From positions 736,481 to 800,480 of the forward strand of contig NZ_OZ007030.1 in NCBI RefSeq assembly GCF_963931595.1: a stretch of 64,000 bases of DNA, written 5' to 3'. The notes under the pieces are model-generated. The model searched no databases. It saw only the letters and a program-made list of their open reading frames with translations, and was not told the origin of the DNA. The position numbers were made by a program, and so were the translations under genes. This stretch comes from an uncultured Subdoligranulum sp. (GTDB taxonomy: Bacteria; Bacillota; Clostridia; Oscillospirales; Ruminococcaceae). Numbering within the stretch: the first letter of the stretch is position 1; every line of letters begins with the position of its first letter. Of this stretch, positions 25,383 through 33,339 are shown piece after piece.

Positions 25383-26099
25383 ATGTACCGTGATTACAAT
25401 GATATTTCTTATGCGGAAAGCCCGTTCGGCACGCTGAGTCAGTATATGACCAAAACCTTTGCCTGGATGTTCGCCGGCCTGCTGGTGACCTTCGCTGTGG
25501 GGATCGGCACCGTGACCAGCGGCCTTGTGTGGCTGTTCGCTTCCACCGGCCTGATTTTTGTCACGGCCATCGCTGAACTGGCCATGGTCTTTGTGCTTTC
25601 GGCCCGGATCACCAAGATCCAGCCCGGCACGGCCACCGGTCTGTTCTTCGGCTATGCCATCCTCAACGGCATCAACCTGTCCACCATCTTCCTGGTGTAT
25701 CAGGTGAGCAGCCTGGTGCTGGCCTTCCTGGTGGGCGCCGTCTACTTCGGCGTCATGGCGGTCTATGGCGCCACCACCCAGCGTGACCTCACCGGCTGGG
25801 GCCCGAAACTGTTCGCCGGCCTCATCGCTATGATGGTCTGCTATCTGGTGGGCAGCATCTTCAGCCTGTTCGGCATGAGCTTCGCCCTGGGCGACCTGGT
25901 GCTCTGCGCCATCGGCCTTCTGATCTTCATGGGCCTCACCGCCTATGATACCCAGATGCTCAAGCATCACTACGCCTACTTCGGCGGGAATGCCGCCATG
26001 CTGCACAAGGCATCCATCATCGGGGCGCTGAACCTCTACCTGGATTTCATCAACATCTTCCTGTATATCCTGCGCATGGTCGGCCGCCGCAACGACTGA
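25383..26099 (+). CDS. Bax inhibitor-1 / YccA family membrane protein
   Basis: A 238-residue protein with seven predicted membrane helices. The N-terminal MTKTFAWMFAGLL segment and the C-terminal LNLYLDFINIFLYILR segment are hallmarks of the BI-1 (TMBIM) family, whose bacterial members are pH-sensitive calcium leak channels or FtsH modulators. It stands alone, with an AAGGGG ribosome site and a terminator. Confidence 0.92.
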   Translation: MYRDYNDISYAESPFGTLSQYMTKTFAWMFAGLLVTFAVGIGTVTSGLVWLFASTGLIFVTAIAELAMVFVLSARITKIQPGTATGLFFGYAILNGINLSTIFLVYQVSSLVLAFLVGAVYFGVMAVYGATTQRDLTGWGPKLFAGLIAMMVCYLVGSIFSLFGMSFALGDLVLCAIGLLIFMGLTAYDTQMLKHHYAYFGGNAAMLHKASIIGALNLYLDFINIFLYILRMVGRRND

Positions 26100-26111
26100 T
26101 CTGCCAGAGGG

Positions 26112-26137
26112 GGAGGGCCTGCGGGCCCTCCTTTTTT
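26112..26137 (+). terminator. Terminator after the BI-1 gene
   Basis: GGAGGGCC / GGCCCTCC stem followed by T6. Confidence 0.9.
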
Positions 26138-26151
26138 GCGTCATGCCAGCC

Positions 26152-26180
26152 TTGACAAATGCCCGCAGGCTGACTATACT
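26152..26180 (+). promoter_or_regulatory. Promoter of the pheS T-box leader
   Basis: TTGACA, 17 bp, TATACT. Confidence 0.85.
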
Positions 26181-26186
26181 AATATT

Positions 26187-26465
26187 CGTATTGAAAAAAC
26201 GCGATGACGGAGAAAGTACGCGCGGGGCCTTTGGGTCAGAGAGGGCGGTCATCGGCTGCAAGCCGCCTGCAAAGAAGCCGCGCCGAAGTTCCCTCCCGAG
26301 CGGTGTGCGGGAAAGGCCGGCGAAAACCGGTCCGGTAGTGCGCAACGGTCCTGCACCGTTACCGGCAGACAAAGAGTGCCGCATCTTCGGGTGCGGAACA
26401 CGGGTGGTACCGCGGAGTTTTTACAAGGCTTCGTCCCTGAGCAAACCCAGGGACGAGGCCTTTTT
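26187..26465 (+). promoter_or_regulatory. T-box riboswitch controlling pheST (phenylalanine)
   Basis: The leader contains the T-box core GGGTGGTACCGCGG at 26402-26415 and a terminator hairpin (TCGTCCCTG / CAGGGACGA) ending in T5 at 26427-26465. Stem I has the AGAGAGGG bulge sequence and a specifier candidate TTC (Phe) at 26289-26291 after GAAG. The variable base in the T-box bulge is T26408, which would pair with the A73 discriminator expected of tRNA-Phe. Uncharged tRNA-Phe binding should favour the antiterminator and switch on pheS-pheT. This fills the 400-bp gap before pheS. Confidence 0.92.
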
Positions 26466-26500
26466 GTTTTGCCCCGCCCCGTACAGAGCAGAGGTGTACT

Positions 26501-27523
26501 ATGGAAGAAAAAATCAAGGAATTGCGCGCCGCCATCGAACAGGCGGGCGCGGCCGTCACCAATGAGGCGGAACTGTCGGCGTTCTGGCAGAAATTTCTGA
26601 GCAAGAACGGCGCGGTGGCAGGGCTCACCAAGTCGCTGCGGGATGTGCCCAAAGAGGACCGTCCGGCCATGGGCAAGACCATCAACGAGTTCAAGAACTG
26701 GGCGGAGGCGCAGTATCAGGCGCTGTCGGCCCAGGTGGAAAAGGCGGCGCTGGCGGCCCGCAACGCCGCCGAGACGGTGGATATCACGCTGCCCGCCAAG
26801 ACCCGCACCACCGGCAACCTGCATCCCATCACCCTCGTCAAGAACGAGATCGTGGATGTCTTTGCCGGCATGGGCTTTGAAATCTTCGAAGGCCCCGAGA
26901 TCGAGGACGACGACCACAACTTCACCCGCCTGAACGTGCCGAAGAACCATCCGGCCCGCGACATGCAGGATACCTTCTATGTGGCGGAGGACATCGTGCT
27001 GCGCACACAGACCAGCGGCGGCCAGATCCGTGTCATGGACAAGGAAAAGCCGCCCATCAAGGTGCTGGTGCCGGGCCGCGTCTTCCGTTCCGACTCGGAC
27101 GCCACCCACAGCCCCATGTTCCATCAGATGGAGGGCCTTGTGGTGGATAAGGGCATCACGCTGTGCGATCTGCAGGGCATGCTGGACAAGTTCGTCCAGG
27201 CTCTCTTCGGCCCCGAGGTGAAGACCCGTCTGCGCCCGTCCTACTTCCCCTTCACCGAACCCAGCGTCGAGGTGGACGTTTCCTGCTTCGAGTGCGGCGG
27301 CAAGGGCTGCTCGCTGTGCAAGCACACCGGCTGGATCGAGGTCCTGGGTGCCGGCGTGGTGCACCACAGCGTGCTGGAGAACTGCGGCATTGACCCGAAG
27401 GTCTATTCCGGCTTTGCGTTCGGCATCGGCATCGAGCGGATCGCCATGCTCAAGTACGGCATCAACAACATCGGACTGATGTTCGAAAACGATCTGCGGT
27501 TCCTGAAGCAGTTCGAGGATTGA
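26501..27523 (+). CDS. pheS: Phenylalanyl-tRNA synthetase alpha subunit
   Basis: A 340-residue class II synthetase subunit with an N-terminal coiled coil that grips tRNA and the catalytic core: motif 2 region [20 protein letters not shown], the Cys-rich insertion [17 protein letters not shown] and motif 3 [18 protein letters not shown]. It forms the alpha2beta2 enzyme with PheT. The T-box lies just upstream. RBS is weak-looking (AGAGGTG) but well placed. Confidence 0.98.
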   Translation: MEEKIKELRAAIEQAGAAVTNEAELSAFWQKFLSKNGAVAGLTKSLRDVPKEDRPAMGKTINEFKNWAEAQYQALSAQVEKAALAARNAAETVDITLPAKTRTTGNLHPITLVKNEIVDVFAGMGFEIFEGPEIEDDDHNFTRLNVPKNHPARDMQDTFYVAEDIVLRTQTSGGQIRVMDKEKPPIKVLVPGRVFRSDSDATHSPMFHQMEGLVVDKGITLCDLQGMLDKFVQALFGPEVKTRLRPSYFPFTEPSVEVDVSCFECGGKGCSLCKHTGWIEVLGAGVVHHSVLENCGIDPKVYSGFAFGIGIERIAMLKYGINNIGLMFENDLRFLKQFED

Positions 27524-27539
27524 GAGGGGGAAGTCTGGA

Positions 27540-29963
27540 ATGAAAGTACCATTCAGCTGGCTGAAACAGTATGTAGACATTGATGTCACCGCCGAGGAGC
27601 TGGAGAAAAAACTCTTCGACTGTGGCTTTGAGGTGGAGGAGCTCATCGATCTGTCCGCCGATATCGACAAGGTTGTTGTGGGTGTGGTCACCGAGTGCGT
27701 TCCGCAGGAGGGCACCCACCTGCACATCTGCAAGGTGGATTGCGGCGAGTACGGCCACGATATCCAGATCTCCACCGGTGCGCCCAACGTTTACGCGGGC
27801 ATGCACACCCCCGCCGCCCTGGACGGCTCCACGCTGCCCGGCGGGGTCAAGATCAAGGCAAAACCGCTGATGGGTGTGGAATCCAACGGCATGCTCTGCA
27901 GCGGCGAGGAACTGGGCCTCAACGAGGACCTCTATCCCGGCGCCGAGGTGTACGGCCTGCTGGACCTGCCCAAGGACACCGTCCCCGGCACGCCCATCCA
28001 GCAGGTGGTGGGGCTGGACGACTATATCTTTGATATCGCCGTCACCTCCAACCGTCCCGACTGCCAGAGCGTCCTGGGCATCGCCCGGGAAGTGGCCGCC
28101 GTGCTGGACAAGCCCCTGAAGATGCCCGCCCTGGACTATACCGAGTCCGACACCACCAAGCCGCGCCTTTCCATCACGGTGGAAGCGCCGGATCTCTGCC
28201 CGCGGTATATCGGCCACTACGTGCACAACATCACGCCGGGCCCCTCGCCCCGCTGGATGCGCCGTCAGCTGGCGCTGTGCGGCCTGCGCAGCATCTCCAA
28301 CGTGGTGGATATCACCAACTACGTCATGCTGGAGATCGGCCAGCCCATGCACGCCTTTGATATGGACACGCTGGAGAGCTGCCAGATCATTGTCCGCCGC
28401 GCCAGGGACGGCGAAGGCATCACCACGCTGGACGGCAAGGAGTTCAAGCTGACCCCCAGCAACCTGGTCATCTGCGACGGCAGCAAGCCGGTGGCGCTGG
28501 CCGGCGTCATGGGTGGTCTGAACAGCGAGATCAAGGATACCACCACCCAGCTGCTCTTCGAGTCCGCCAAGTTTGCCCGGGACAACATCCGCAAGACGGC
28601 CCGCGGCCTGGGCCAGAACACCGATGCCTCCAGCCATTACGAGAAGGGCATCTCGGAGTATACCACCGAGCTGGGCATGGCCCGCGCTTTGCACCTGATC
28701 CAGGAGCTGGGCTGCGGCGAAGTGACCGCCACCCACATCGACTGCTCCGCCGGTGCCCCGCGGGAAGGCAAGAAGTTCACCGCCACCATCAGCGGCATCA
28801 ACGCCATCCTGGGCATCACGGTGCCCACCGATGCGGTGCTGGATATCCTGCGCCGCCTGCAGTTTGAAGTCGCGCTGGAAGCGGACGGCGACACGATGCA
28901 GGTCACGGCGCCCCGCTGGCGTGAGGACATCGAGATTGGCGAGCCCGACCTGGCCGAGGAAGTCATCCGGGAGTACGGCTACCATCACATCAAACCCACC
29001 TTCCTGAAAGCGGCCCAGGTCACCACCGGCGGCCTGACCACTGTCCAGAAAGCCCGCGCCAAGGCCAAGCGCGCCATGTGCGCCCAGGGGTTCTACGAGG
29101 CCGAGACGCTGGCCTTCTATGCCGACGCCGACCTGGACATGCTCCACATCGCCCAGGATGCGCCGGAACGCAACGTCATCCGCATCCTCAACCCCATCTC
29201 TTCCAACCTCACCATCATGCGCACACTGCTGGCGCCGTCCCTGCTCAACGTGGTGGTGGACAACCTGAAAAAGGGCAACAACGACGGCCGCATCTTCGAG
29301 CTGTCCAACATCTACATCCCCAAGGAACAGCCGGCCACCGAGCTGCCCGAGGAGCGCCTGCACCTGGGCTTCGCCGCCTGGGGCGACGGGGAGGACTTCT
29401 TCGCCGTCAAGGGCGCTGTGGAAGCGCTGGGCGCCGCCTTCGCCACCGAGCTGACGGTGGAGCGTGCCACCGATGTGGCCTGGCTGCATCCCGGCATCGC
29501 GGCCTACATCCTCTGCAAGGGGGAGCGCATCGGTGTCTTCGGCAAGCTGGCCAACGATGTGACCGCCGAGCTGAAGCTGCCCAAGGACAGCCGCAGCAAC
29601 CAGAACATCTACCTGGGCGAGATCGACTGGCCCAAGTTCTACGACCTGGCCCCCAAGGCCCTGCACTATACGCCCATCCCCGAGCTGGCCCCGGTCCAGC
29701 GTGACCTGGCGCTGGTGGCCCCCGAGGAGACCGAATGCGGCACCCTGATGGCTGAGATGCAGCGCGCCTGCAAGCAGCTGACCAAGGTGGAGCTGTTTGA
29801 TATCTACCGCGGCGAGAAACTGGGCGCCGGCAAGAAGAGCATGGCCTTCAGCCTCTACTTCCAGCCGGGTGACAAGGCTTTCACGCCGGAGGAGATCGAC
29901 CGCTTCGTCAAGAAGATTCTGGGCAACCTGAAATTCAAACTGGGCATCGAGATCCGCGAGTGA
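27540..29963 (+). CDS. pheT: Phenylalanyl-tRNA synthetase beta subunit
   Basis: An 807-residue PheT: tRNA-binding EMAP-like domain near the N terminus (residues 40-150), B3/B4 editing domain around 200-400, B5 domain and the catalytic-like core, and a C-terminal ferredoxin-fold anticodon-binding domain (last 90 residues, PVQRDLALV... GDKAFTPEEIDRFV). Length is typical. It lies 16 bp after pheS in the T-box operon. Confidence 0.98.
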   Translation: MKVPFSWLKQYVDIDVTAEELEKKLFDCGFEVEELIDLSADIDKVVVGVVTECVPQEGTHLHICKVDCGEYGHDIQISTGAPNVYAGMHTPAALDGSTLPGGVKIKAKPLMGVESNGMLCSGEELGLNEDLYPGAEVYGLLDLPKDTVPGTPIQQVVGLDDYIFDIAVTSNRPDCQSVLGIAREVAAVLDKPLKMPALDYTESDTTKPRLSITVEAPDLCPRYIGHYVHNITPGPSPRWMRRQLALCGLRSISNVVDITNYVMLEIGQPMHAFDMDTLESCQIIVRRARDGEGITTLDGKEFKLTPSNLVICDGSKPVALAGVMGGLNSEIKDTTTQLLFESAKFARDNIRKTARGLGQNTDASSHYEKGISEYTTELGMARALHLIQELGCGEVTATHIDCSAGAPREGKKFTATISGINAILGITVPTDAVLDILRRLQFEVALEADGDTMQVTAPRWREDIEIGEPDLAEEVIREYGYHHIKPTFLKAAQVTTGGLTTVQKARAKAKRAMCAQGFYEAETLAFYADADLDMLHIAQDAPERNVIRILNPISSNLTIMRTLLAPSLLNVVVDNLKKGNNDGRIFELSNIYIPKEQPATELPEERLHLGFAAWGDGEDFFAVKGAVEALGAAFATELTVERATDVAWLHPGIAAYILCKGERIGVFGKLANDVTAELKLPKDSRSNQNIYLGEIDWPKFYDLAPKALHYTPIPELAPVQRDLALVAPEETECGTLMAEMQRACKQLTKVELFDIYRGEKLGAGKKSMAFSLYFQPGDKAFTPEEIDRFVKKILGNLKFKLGIEIRE

Positions 29964-29975
29964 TCCTGCCGTAAC

Positions 29976-30009
29976 AACCGCCGTGTCCGCTGTGGACACA
30001 GCGGTTTTG
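29976..30009 (+). terminator. Terminator after pheT
   Basis: AACCGC-c-GTGTCC / GGACAC-a-GCGGTT stem with a short TTTT tract. Confidence 0.75.
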
Positions 30010-30010
30010 C

Positions 30011-30039
30011 TTGCAATTTTTTCCGTATTGGCGTATAGT
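30011..30039 (+). promoter_or_regulatory. Promoter of the sortase gene
   Basis: TTGCAA, 17 bp, TATAGT. Confidence 0.7.
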
Positions 30040-30069
30040 TAAGACAACTTTGACGAGGTGAAGACAAGT

Positions 30070-31002
30070 ATGGCAAAAATCCGTCGTGACGATGACCCTT
30101 ACAAGACCCGGCACCTGCCGCCCATCCAGGCCCCGGAACCCGCGGCGGAACCGCCTCGCCCGGAGCAGAAGGATGCTGCGGAAGAGCCCGCCCATCCCCG
30201 TCGGCAAAAGGGCGGTACGCCGGACAAAAAGAGACCGGCCAAAAAGCAGAGCCCGTCCAATGTCATCTACAATCTGCTCATGGCCGTCTGCCTGGTGGTC
30301 TTCCTGGTCAGCGGCGGCGTTCTGGCCAAGCGGTTCTACGATGACCGCCAGACCGAAAACGAGTTTGCCAGCCTGCAGGCCATGATCGATACCGACGCCC
30401 CGGCCACCGGGGAGGAGAGCAACAGCGCCAAGTTTGCGGCGCTGCGGGACCAGAACAGCGATTTCATCGGGTGGATCTCCATCGACGGGACCAATCTGGA
30501 TTTCCCGGTGATGTATGCGCCGGACAATAAGGACTTTTATCTGCGGCATGACTTCAACAAGGAGTACAGCGTATACGGCGTGCCCTACCTGGACGAGAAA
30601 ACCACGCTGGGTGCCAATGACCAGAGCGAGAATCTGATCGTCTACGGCCACAACATGAAGACCGGCACGATTTTCGGATGCCTGACCGGCTACAAGGAGG
30701 CCGGTTACTACACCGAACACCCCCGGATCCGGTTCGACACGGTCTACGGGGACGGCACCTACGAAGTGTTTGCAGCCTTTGCCATCGACGTGGTGCAGGA
30801 CACCAGTTTCGTCTACAACGAGTATGTGGATCTGGATGAGGCCACCTACAACGAGTATGTGGACGAGGTCATTGCCCGCAGCGATGTGGACACGGGCATC
30901 CGCCCCAGCTACGGCGAACAGCTGCTGACCCTCTCCACCTGCGAGTATTCCAGCGACAATGGCCGGTATGTGGTGGTGGCACGCCGGGTAAGCGACGAAT
31001 AA
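30070..31002 (+). CDS. srtB: Class B sortase
   Basis: A 310-residue membrane transpeptidase. A long basic, proline-rich cytoplasmic tail (1-62) precedes one helix (about 64-86) and the extracellular sortase domain. Catalytic His194 is in YGHNMKTGTIFG, Cys291 in TLSTCEYS and Arg299 in DNGRYVVVARR, the class B pattern. It should cleave a sorting motif on a surface protein and attach it to peptidoglycan. No substrate gene with an LPXTG- or NPQTN-like end is seen in this window. ATG 30070 is used, behind GAGGTG. Confidence 0.92.
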   Translation: MAKIRRDDDPYKTRHLPPIQAPEPAAEPPRPEQKDAAEEPAHPRRQKGGTPDKKRPAKKQSPSNVIYNLLMAVCLVVFLVSGGVLAKRFYDDRQTENEFASLQAMIDTDAPATGEESNSAKFAALRDQNSDFIGWISIDGTNLDFPVMYAPDNKDFYLRHDFNKEYSVYGVPYLDEKTTLGANDQSENLIVYGHNMKTGTIFGCLTGYKEAGYYTEHPRIRFDTVYGDGTYEVFAAFAIDVVQDTSFVYNEYVDLDEATYNEYVDEVIARSDVDTGIRPSYGEQLLTLSTCEYSSDNGRYVVVARRVSDE

Positions 31003-31076
31003 TATAAAGTTTTCCGCAAAAATACCTTGCTAAATTTTGCAAAGTGGGGAAAGGGAGAGGGCAGGCCGCTTTCGGC

Positions 31077-31105
31077 TTGCCGATTGCCCGCAAATATGAT
31101 ATGCT
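31077..31105 (+). promoter_or_regulatory. Candidate promoter of the small RNA
   Basis: TTGCCG, 17 bp, TATGCT. Predicted start close to 31111, where the outer stem of the RNA begins. Confidence 0.4.
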
Positions 31106-31110
31106 AGAGA

Positions 31111-31207
31111 CTGCGCAAGGACTGAGACGGTTCTTATGGTGTAAGAAACCGGAAAGGGAGAATGCGCAGAGCGGGCGGCCGTTGCCCTTGACGGCTGCCC
31201 GCTTTTT
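31111..31207 (+). ncRNA. Candidate structured small RNA, family unknown
   Basis: Between the sortase gene and glmS, a perfect 7-bp outer helix CTGCGCA (31111-31117) / TGCGCAG (31163-31169) encloses a hairpin at 31128-31151 (CGGTT-CTTA / TAAG-a-AACCG). One base later an intrinsic terminator follows. No open reading frame of note is present. The compact order promoter, closed domain, terminator suggests a stand-alone RNA or an attenuating riboswitch-like leader. It does not match the glmS ribozyme, SRP RNA, TPP or T-box patterns that I know. Confidence 0.5.
31171..31207 (+). terminator. Terminator of the small RNA
   Basis: GCGGGC-g-GCCGT / ACGGC-t-GCCCGC stem followed by T5. Confidence 0.85.
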
Positions 31208-31218
31208 GTGTGAATGGG

Positions 31219-31247
31219 TAGACATTTGGGGCGGAATCGAATATACT
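31219..31247 (+). promoter_or_regulatory. Promoter of glmS
   Basis: TAGACA, 17 bp, TATACT; about 85 bp of leader before the start codon. The -10 box lies inside a palindrome. Confidence 0.7.
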
Positions 31248-31260
31248 GATAAACAGTATA
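31242..31260. promoter_or_regulatory. Palindrome over the glmS -10 box, likely operator
   Basis: TATACTG-ATAAA-CAGTATA is a perfect 7-bp inverted repeat with a 5-bp centre. A bound repressor here would block the polymerase. The cognate regulator is not evident nearby. Confidence 0.6.
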
Positions 31261-31331
31261 CCTGTTTTTCAGAGGAAAAGTACAAGGATTCTCATTAGAA
31301 ATCATTCTATACCACAGGGAGGAGTACGCCA

Positions 31332-33173
31332 ATGTGTGGAATCGTAGGTTTTACCGGAGCAGCGCAGGCTGCACCGATTTTGCTGGACGGACTTGCCAAA
31401 CTGGAATATCGCGGTTATGACTCGGCCGGCCTGGCGGTGCAGAACGCAGCCGGCAAGATTGAGGTGGTCAAGGCCAAGGGACGCCTGAAGGTTTTGCATG
31501 AAATGACGGACGGCGGCAACGCCGTGCCGGGCAACTGCGGCATCGGCCATACCCGGTGGGCCACCCACGGGGAACCGTCGGTGGTCAACGCCCACCCCCA
31601 CTATTCCCGGGACCAGAAGATCGCCGTGGTGCACAACGGCATCATCGAAAACTATCTGGAGATCAAGGAGCGGCTGACCAACCGCGGCTTCACCTTTGTG
31701 TCCCAGACCGACACCGAGGTGGTGGCCCAGCTGCTGGACTACTACTATACCGGGGAGTCGGCGGGCGACGCGCTGGATGCCATCTCCCGCATGATGCTCC
31801 ATGTGCGTGGGTCCTATGCGCTGGGCATCCTGTTTGCGGATCAGCCCGGCACGCTCTACGCGGTGCGCAAGGACAGCCCCCTCATCGTGGGCCAGTGCGA
31901 CAACGGCTCCATCATTGCATCGGACGTGCCGGCACTGCTGAAGTACACCCGCACGGTCTACTACATCGACAATCTGGAGATCGCCCGGCTGACCCCCGAC
32001 TCCATCGAGTTCTTCAACATCGACAAGGAGCCGGTCAGCCACGAGACCACCACCATCGAGTGGGATGCCGAAGCGGCCGAAAAGGGCGGCTACGAGCACT
32101 TCATGATGAAGGAGATTCATGAGCAGCCCGCCGCCGTTCGGGATACCATCTCGCCGCGGCTGAAGGACGGCAAGATCGATCTGTCGGAACTGGCGCTGGA
32201 TGAGGATGCCATCCGCACGGTGCGCCGCGTTTACATCATCGGCTGCGGTTCGGCCTACCATGTGGGCATGGCGGCCCGCTATGTCTTTGAGAGCCTGGCC
32301 CGTCTGCCGGTGGAGGTGGACGTGGCCAGCGAGTTCCGCTACCGCAACCCGGTGCTGGAGAAGGATTCCCTGGCCCTGGTCATCAGCCAGAGTGGCGAGA
32401 CCGCCGACACGCTGGCGGCGCTGCGCCTGTGCAAGGACCGCGGTGTGCGCACCATCGGCATTGTGAATGTGGTGGGCTCCAGCATCGCCCGGGAGGCCGA
32501 CGCCACCATGTACACCTGGGCAGGCCCCGAGATTTCGGTGGCCACCACCAAAGCCTACAGCACCCAGCTGGCGGCCTGCTATCTGCTGGCCACCGAATTT
32601 GCCCGGGTGCGCGGCACGCTGGCGGACGGTCAGTACGAGAACCTCATCGCCGAGATGGAAGCCCTGCCCGACAAAATGGAGAAGATCCTGGCAGACAAGG
32701 AGCGCATCCAGTGGTTTGCCAGCAAGTATGCCAACGCCAGGGACGCCTTCTTCATCGGCCGCGGGCTGGACTATGCCACGGCGCTGGAGGGCAGCCTGAA
32801 GTTCAAGGAGATCAGCTACATCCACTCCGAGGCCTTTGCCGCGGGCGAGATGAAGCACGGTCCCATCTCTCTGGTGGAAAACGGCACACTGGTGGTGGGC
32901 ATCCTGACCCAGCCCGACCTGTATGAGAAGAGTGTCTCCAACATGGTGGAGGTCAAGAGCCGCGGCGCCTTCCTCATGGGTCTGACCACCTACGGCAACT
33001 ACAGCATCGAGGACACCGCCGGCTTCACCGTCTATGTGCCCAAGACCGACCCCCATTTTGCCACGAGCCTGGCGGTCATTCCGCTGCAGCTGCTGGCCTA
33101 CTATGTCAGCTGCGCCAAGGGCCTGGATGTGGATAAACCCCGCAATCTGGCCAAGAGCGTGACGGTCGAATAA
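31332..33173 (+). CDS. glmS: Glutamine-fructose-6-phosphate aminotransferase
   Basis: A 613-residue GlmS making glucosamine-6-phosphate, the first step to UDP-GlcNAc. The N-terminal glutaminase domain starts with the catalytic Cys2 (MCGIVGFTG) and has HTRWATHG and the CDNGSIIASD loop; two SIS sugar isomerase domains follow (residues 290-420 and 460-600). The end NLAKSVTVE is the conserved GlmS tail. The leader carries an operator-like palindrome rather than a glmS ribozyme. RBS AGGGAGGAG. Confidence 0.97.
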   Translation: MCGIVGFTGAAQAAPILLDGLAKLEYRGYDSAGLAVQNAAGKIEVVKAKGRLKVLHEMTDGGNAVPGNCGIGHTRWATHGEPSVVNAHPHYSRDQKIAVVHNGIIENYLEIKERLTNRGFTFVSQTDTEVVAQLLDYYYTGESAGDALDAISRMMLHVRGSYALGILFADQPGTLYAVRKDSPLIVGQCDNGSIIASDVPALLKYTRTVYYIDNLEIARLTPDSIEFFNIDKEPVSHETTTIEWDAEAAEKGGYEHFMMKEIHEQPAAVRDTISPRLKDGKIDLSELALDEDAIRTVRRVYIIGCGSAYHVGMAARYVFESLARLPVEVDVASEFRYRNPVLEKDSLALVISQSGETADTLAALRLCKDRGVRTIGIVNVVGSSIAREADATMYTWAGPEISVATTKAYSTQLAACYLLATEFARVRGTLADGQYENLIAEMEALPDKMEKILADKERIQWFASKYANARDAFFIGRGLDYATALEGSLKFKEISYIHSEAFAAGEMKHGPISLVENGTLVVGILTQPDLYEKSVSNMVEVKSRGAFLMGLTTYGNYSIEDTAGFTVYVPKTDPHFATSLAVIPLQLLAYYVSCAKGLDVDKPRNLAKSVTVE

Positions 33174-33247
33174 TTCCCGTCGCTTTCCTTGCCAAAATTT
33201 GCTGTCTATTTTTGGACAGTTTGCGCTCTGTTTGCCTCGTTTGCCGC

Positions 33248-33277
33248 AAGACAAACGGGGCAGATTTGTGTTATAAT
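33248..33277 (+). promoter_or_regulatory. Promoter of the dehydratase/glycosyl transferase pair
   Basis: AAGACA, 18 bp, TGTTATAAT (extended -10). A GCCTCGTTTG / CAAACGGGGC inverted repeat (33234-33261) overlaps the -35; it may be the glmS terminator stem or an operator. Confidence 0.6.
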
Positions 33278-33339
33278 ACTGCTGTACAGAGCGATTTCCG
33301 ATCTGCGGATCGATACAAGATAAAGGAATAAACACACTC

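Noticed and set aside
30058..30070. GTG 30058 as start of the sortase gene
   Set aside because: It is inside the GAGGTG ribosome site; ATG 30070 is properly spaced.
31030..31331. glmS ribozyme, SRP RNA or TPP riboswitch in the gap before glmS
   Set aside because: A CTGAGA string and GGAAA occur, but the conserved cores of these RNAs are missing and the gap has its own terminator well before glmS.
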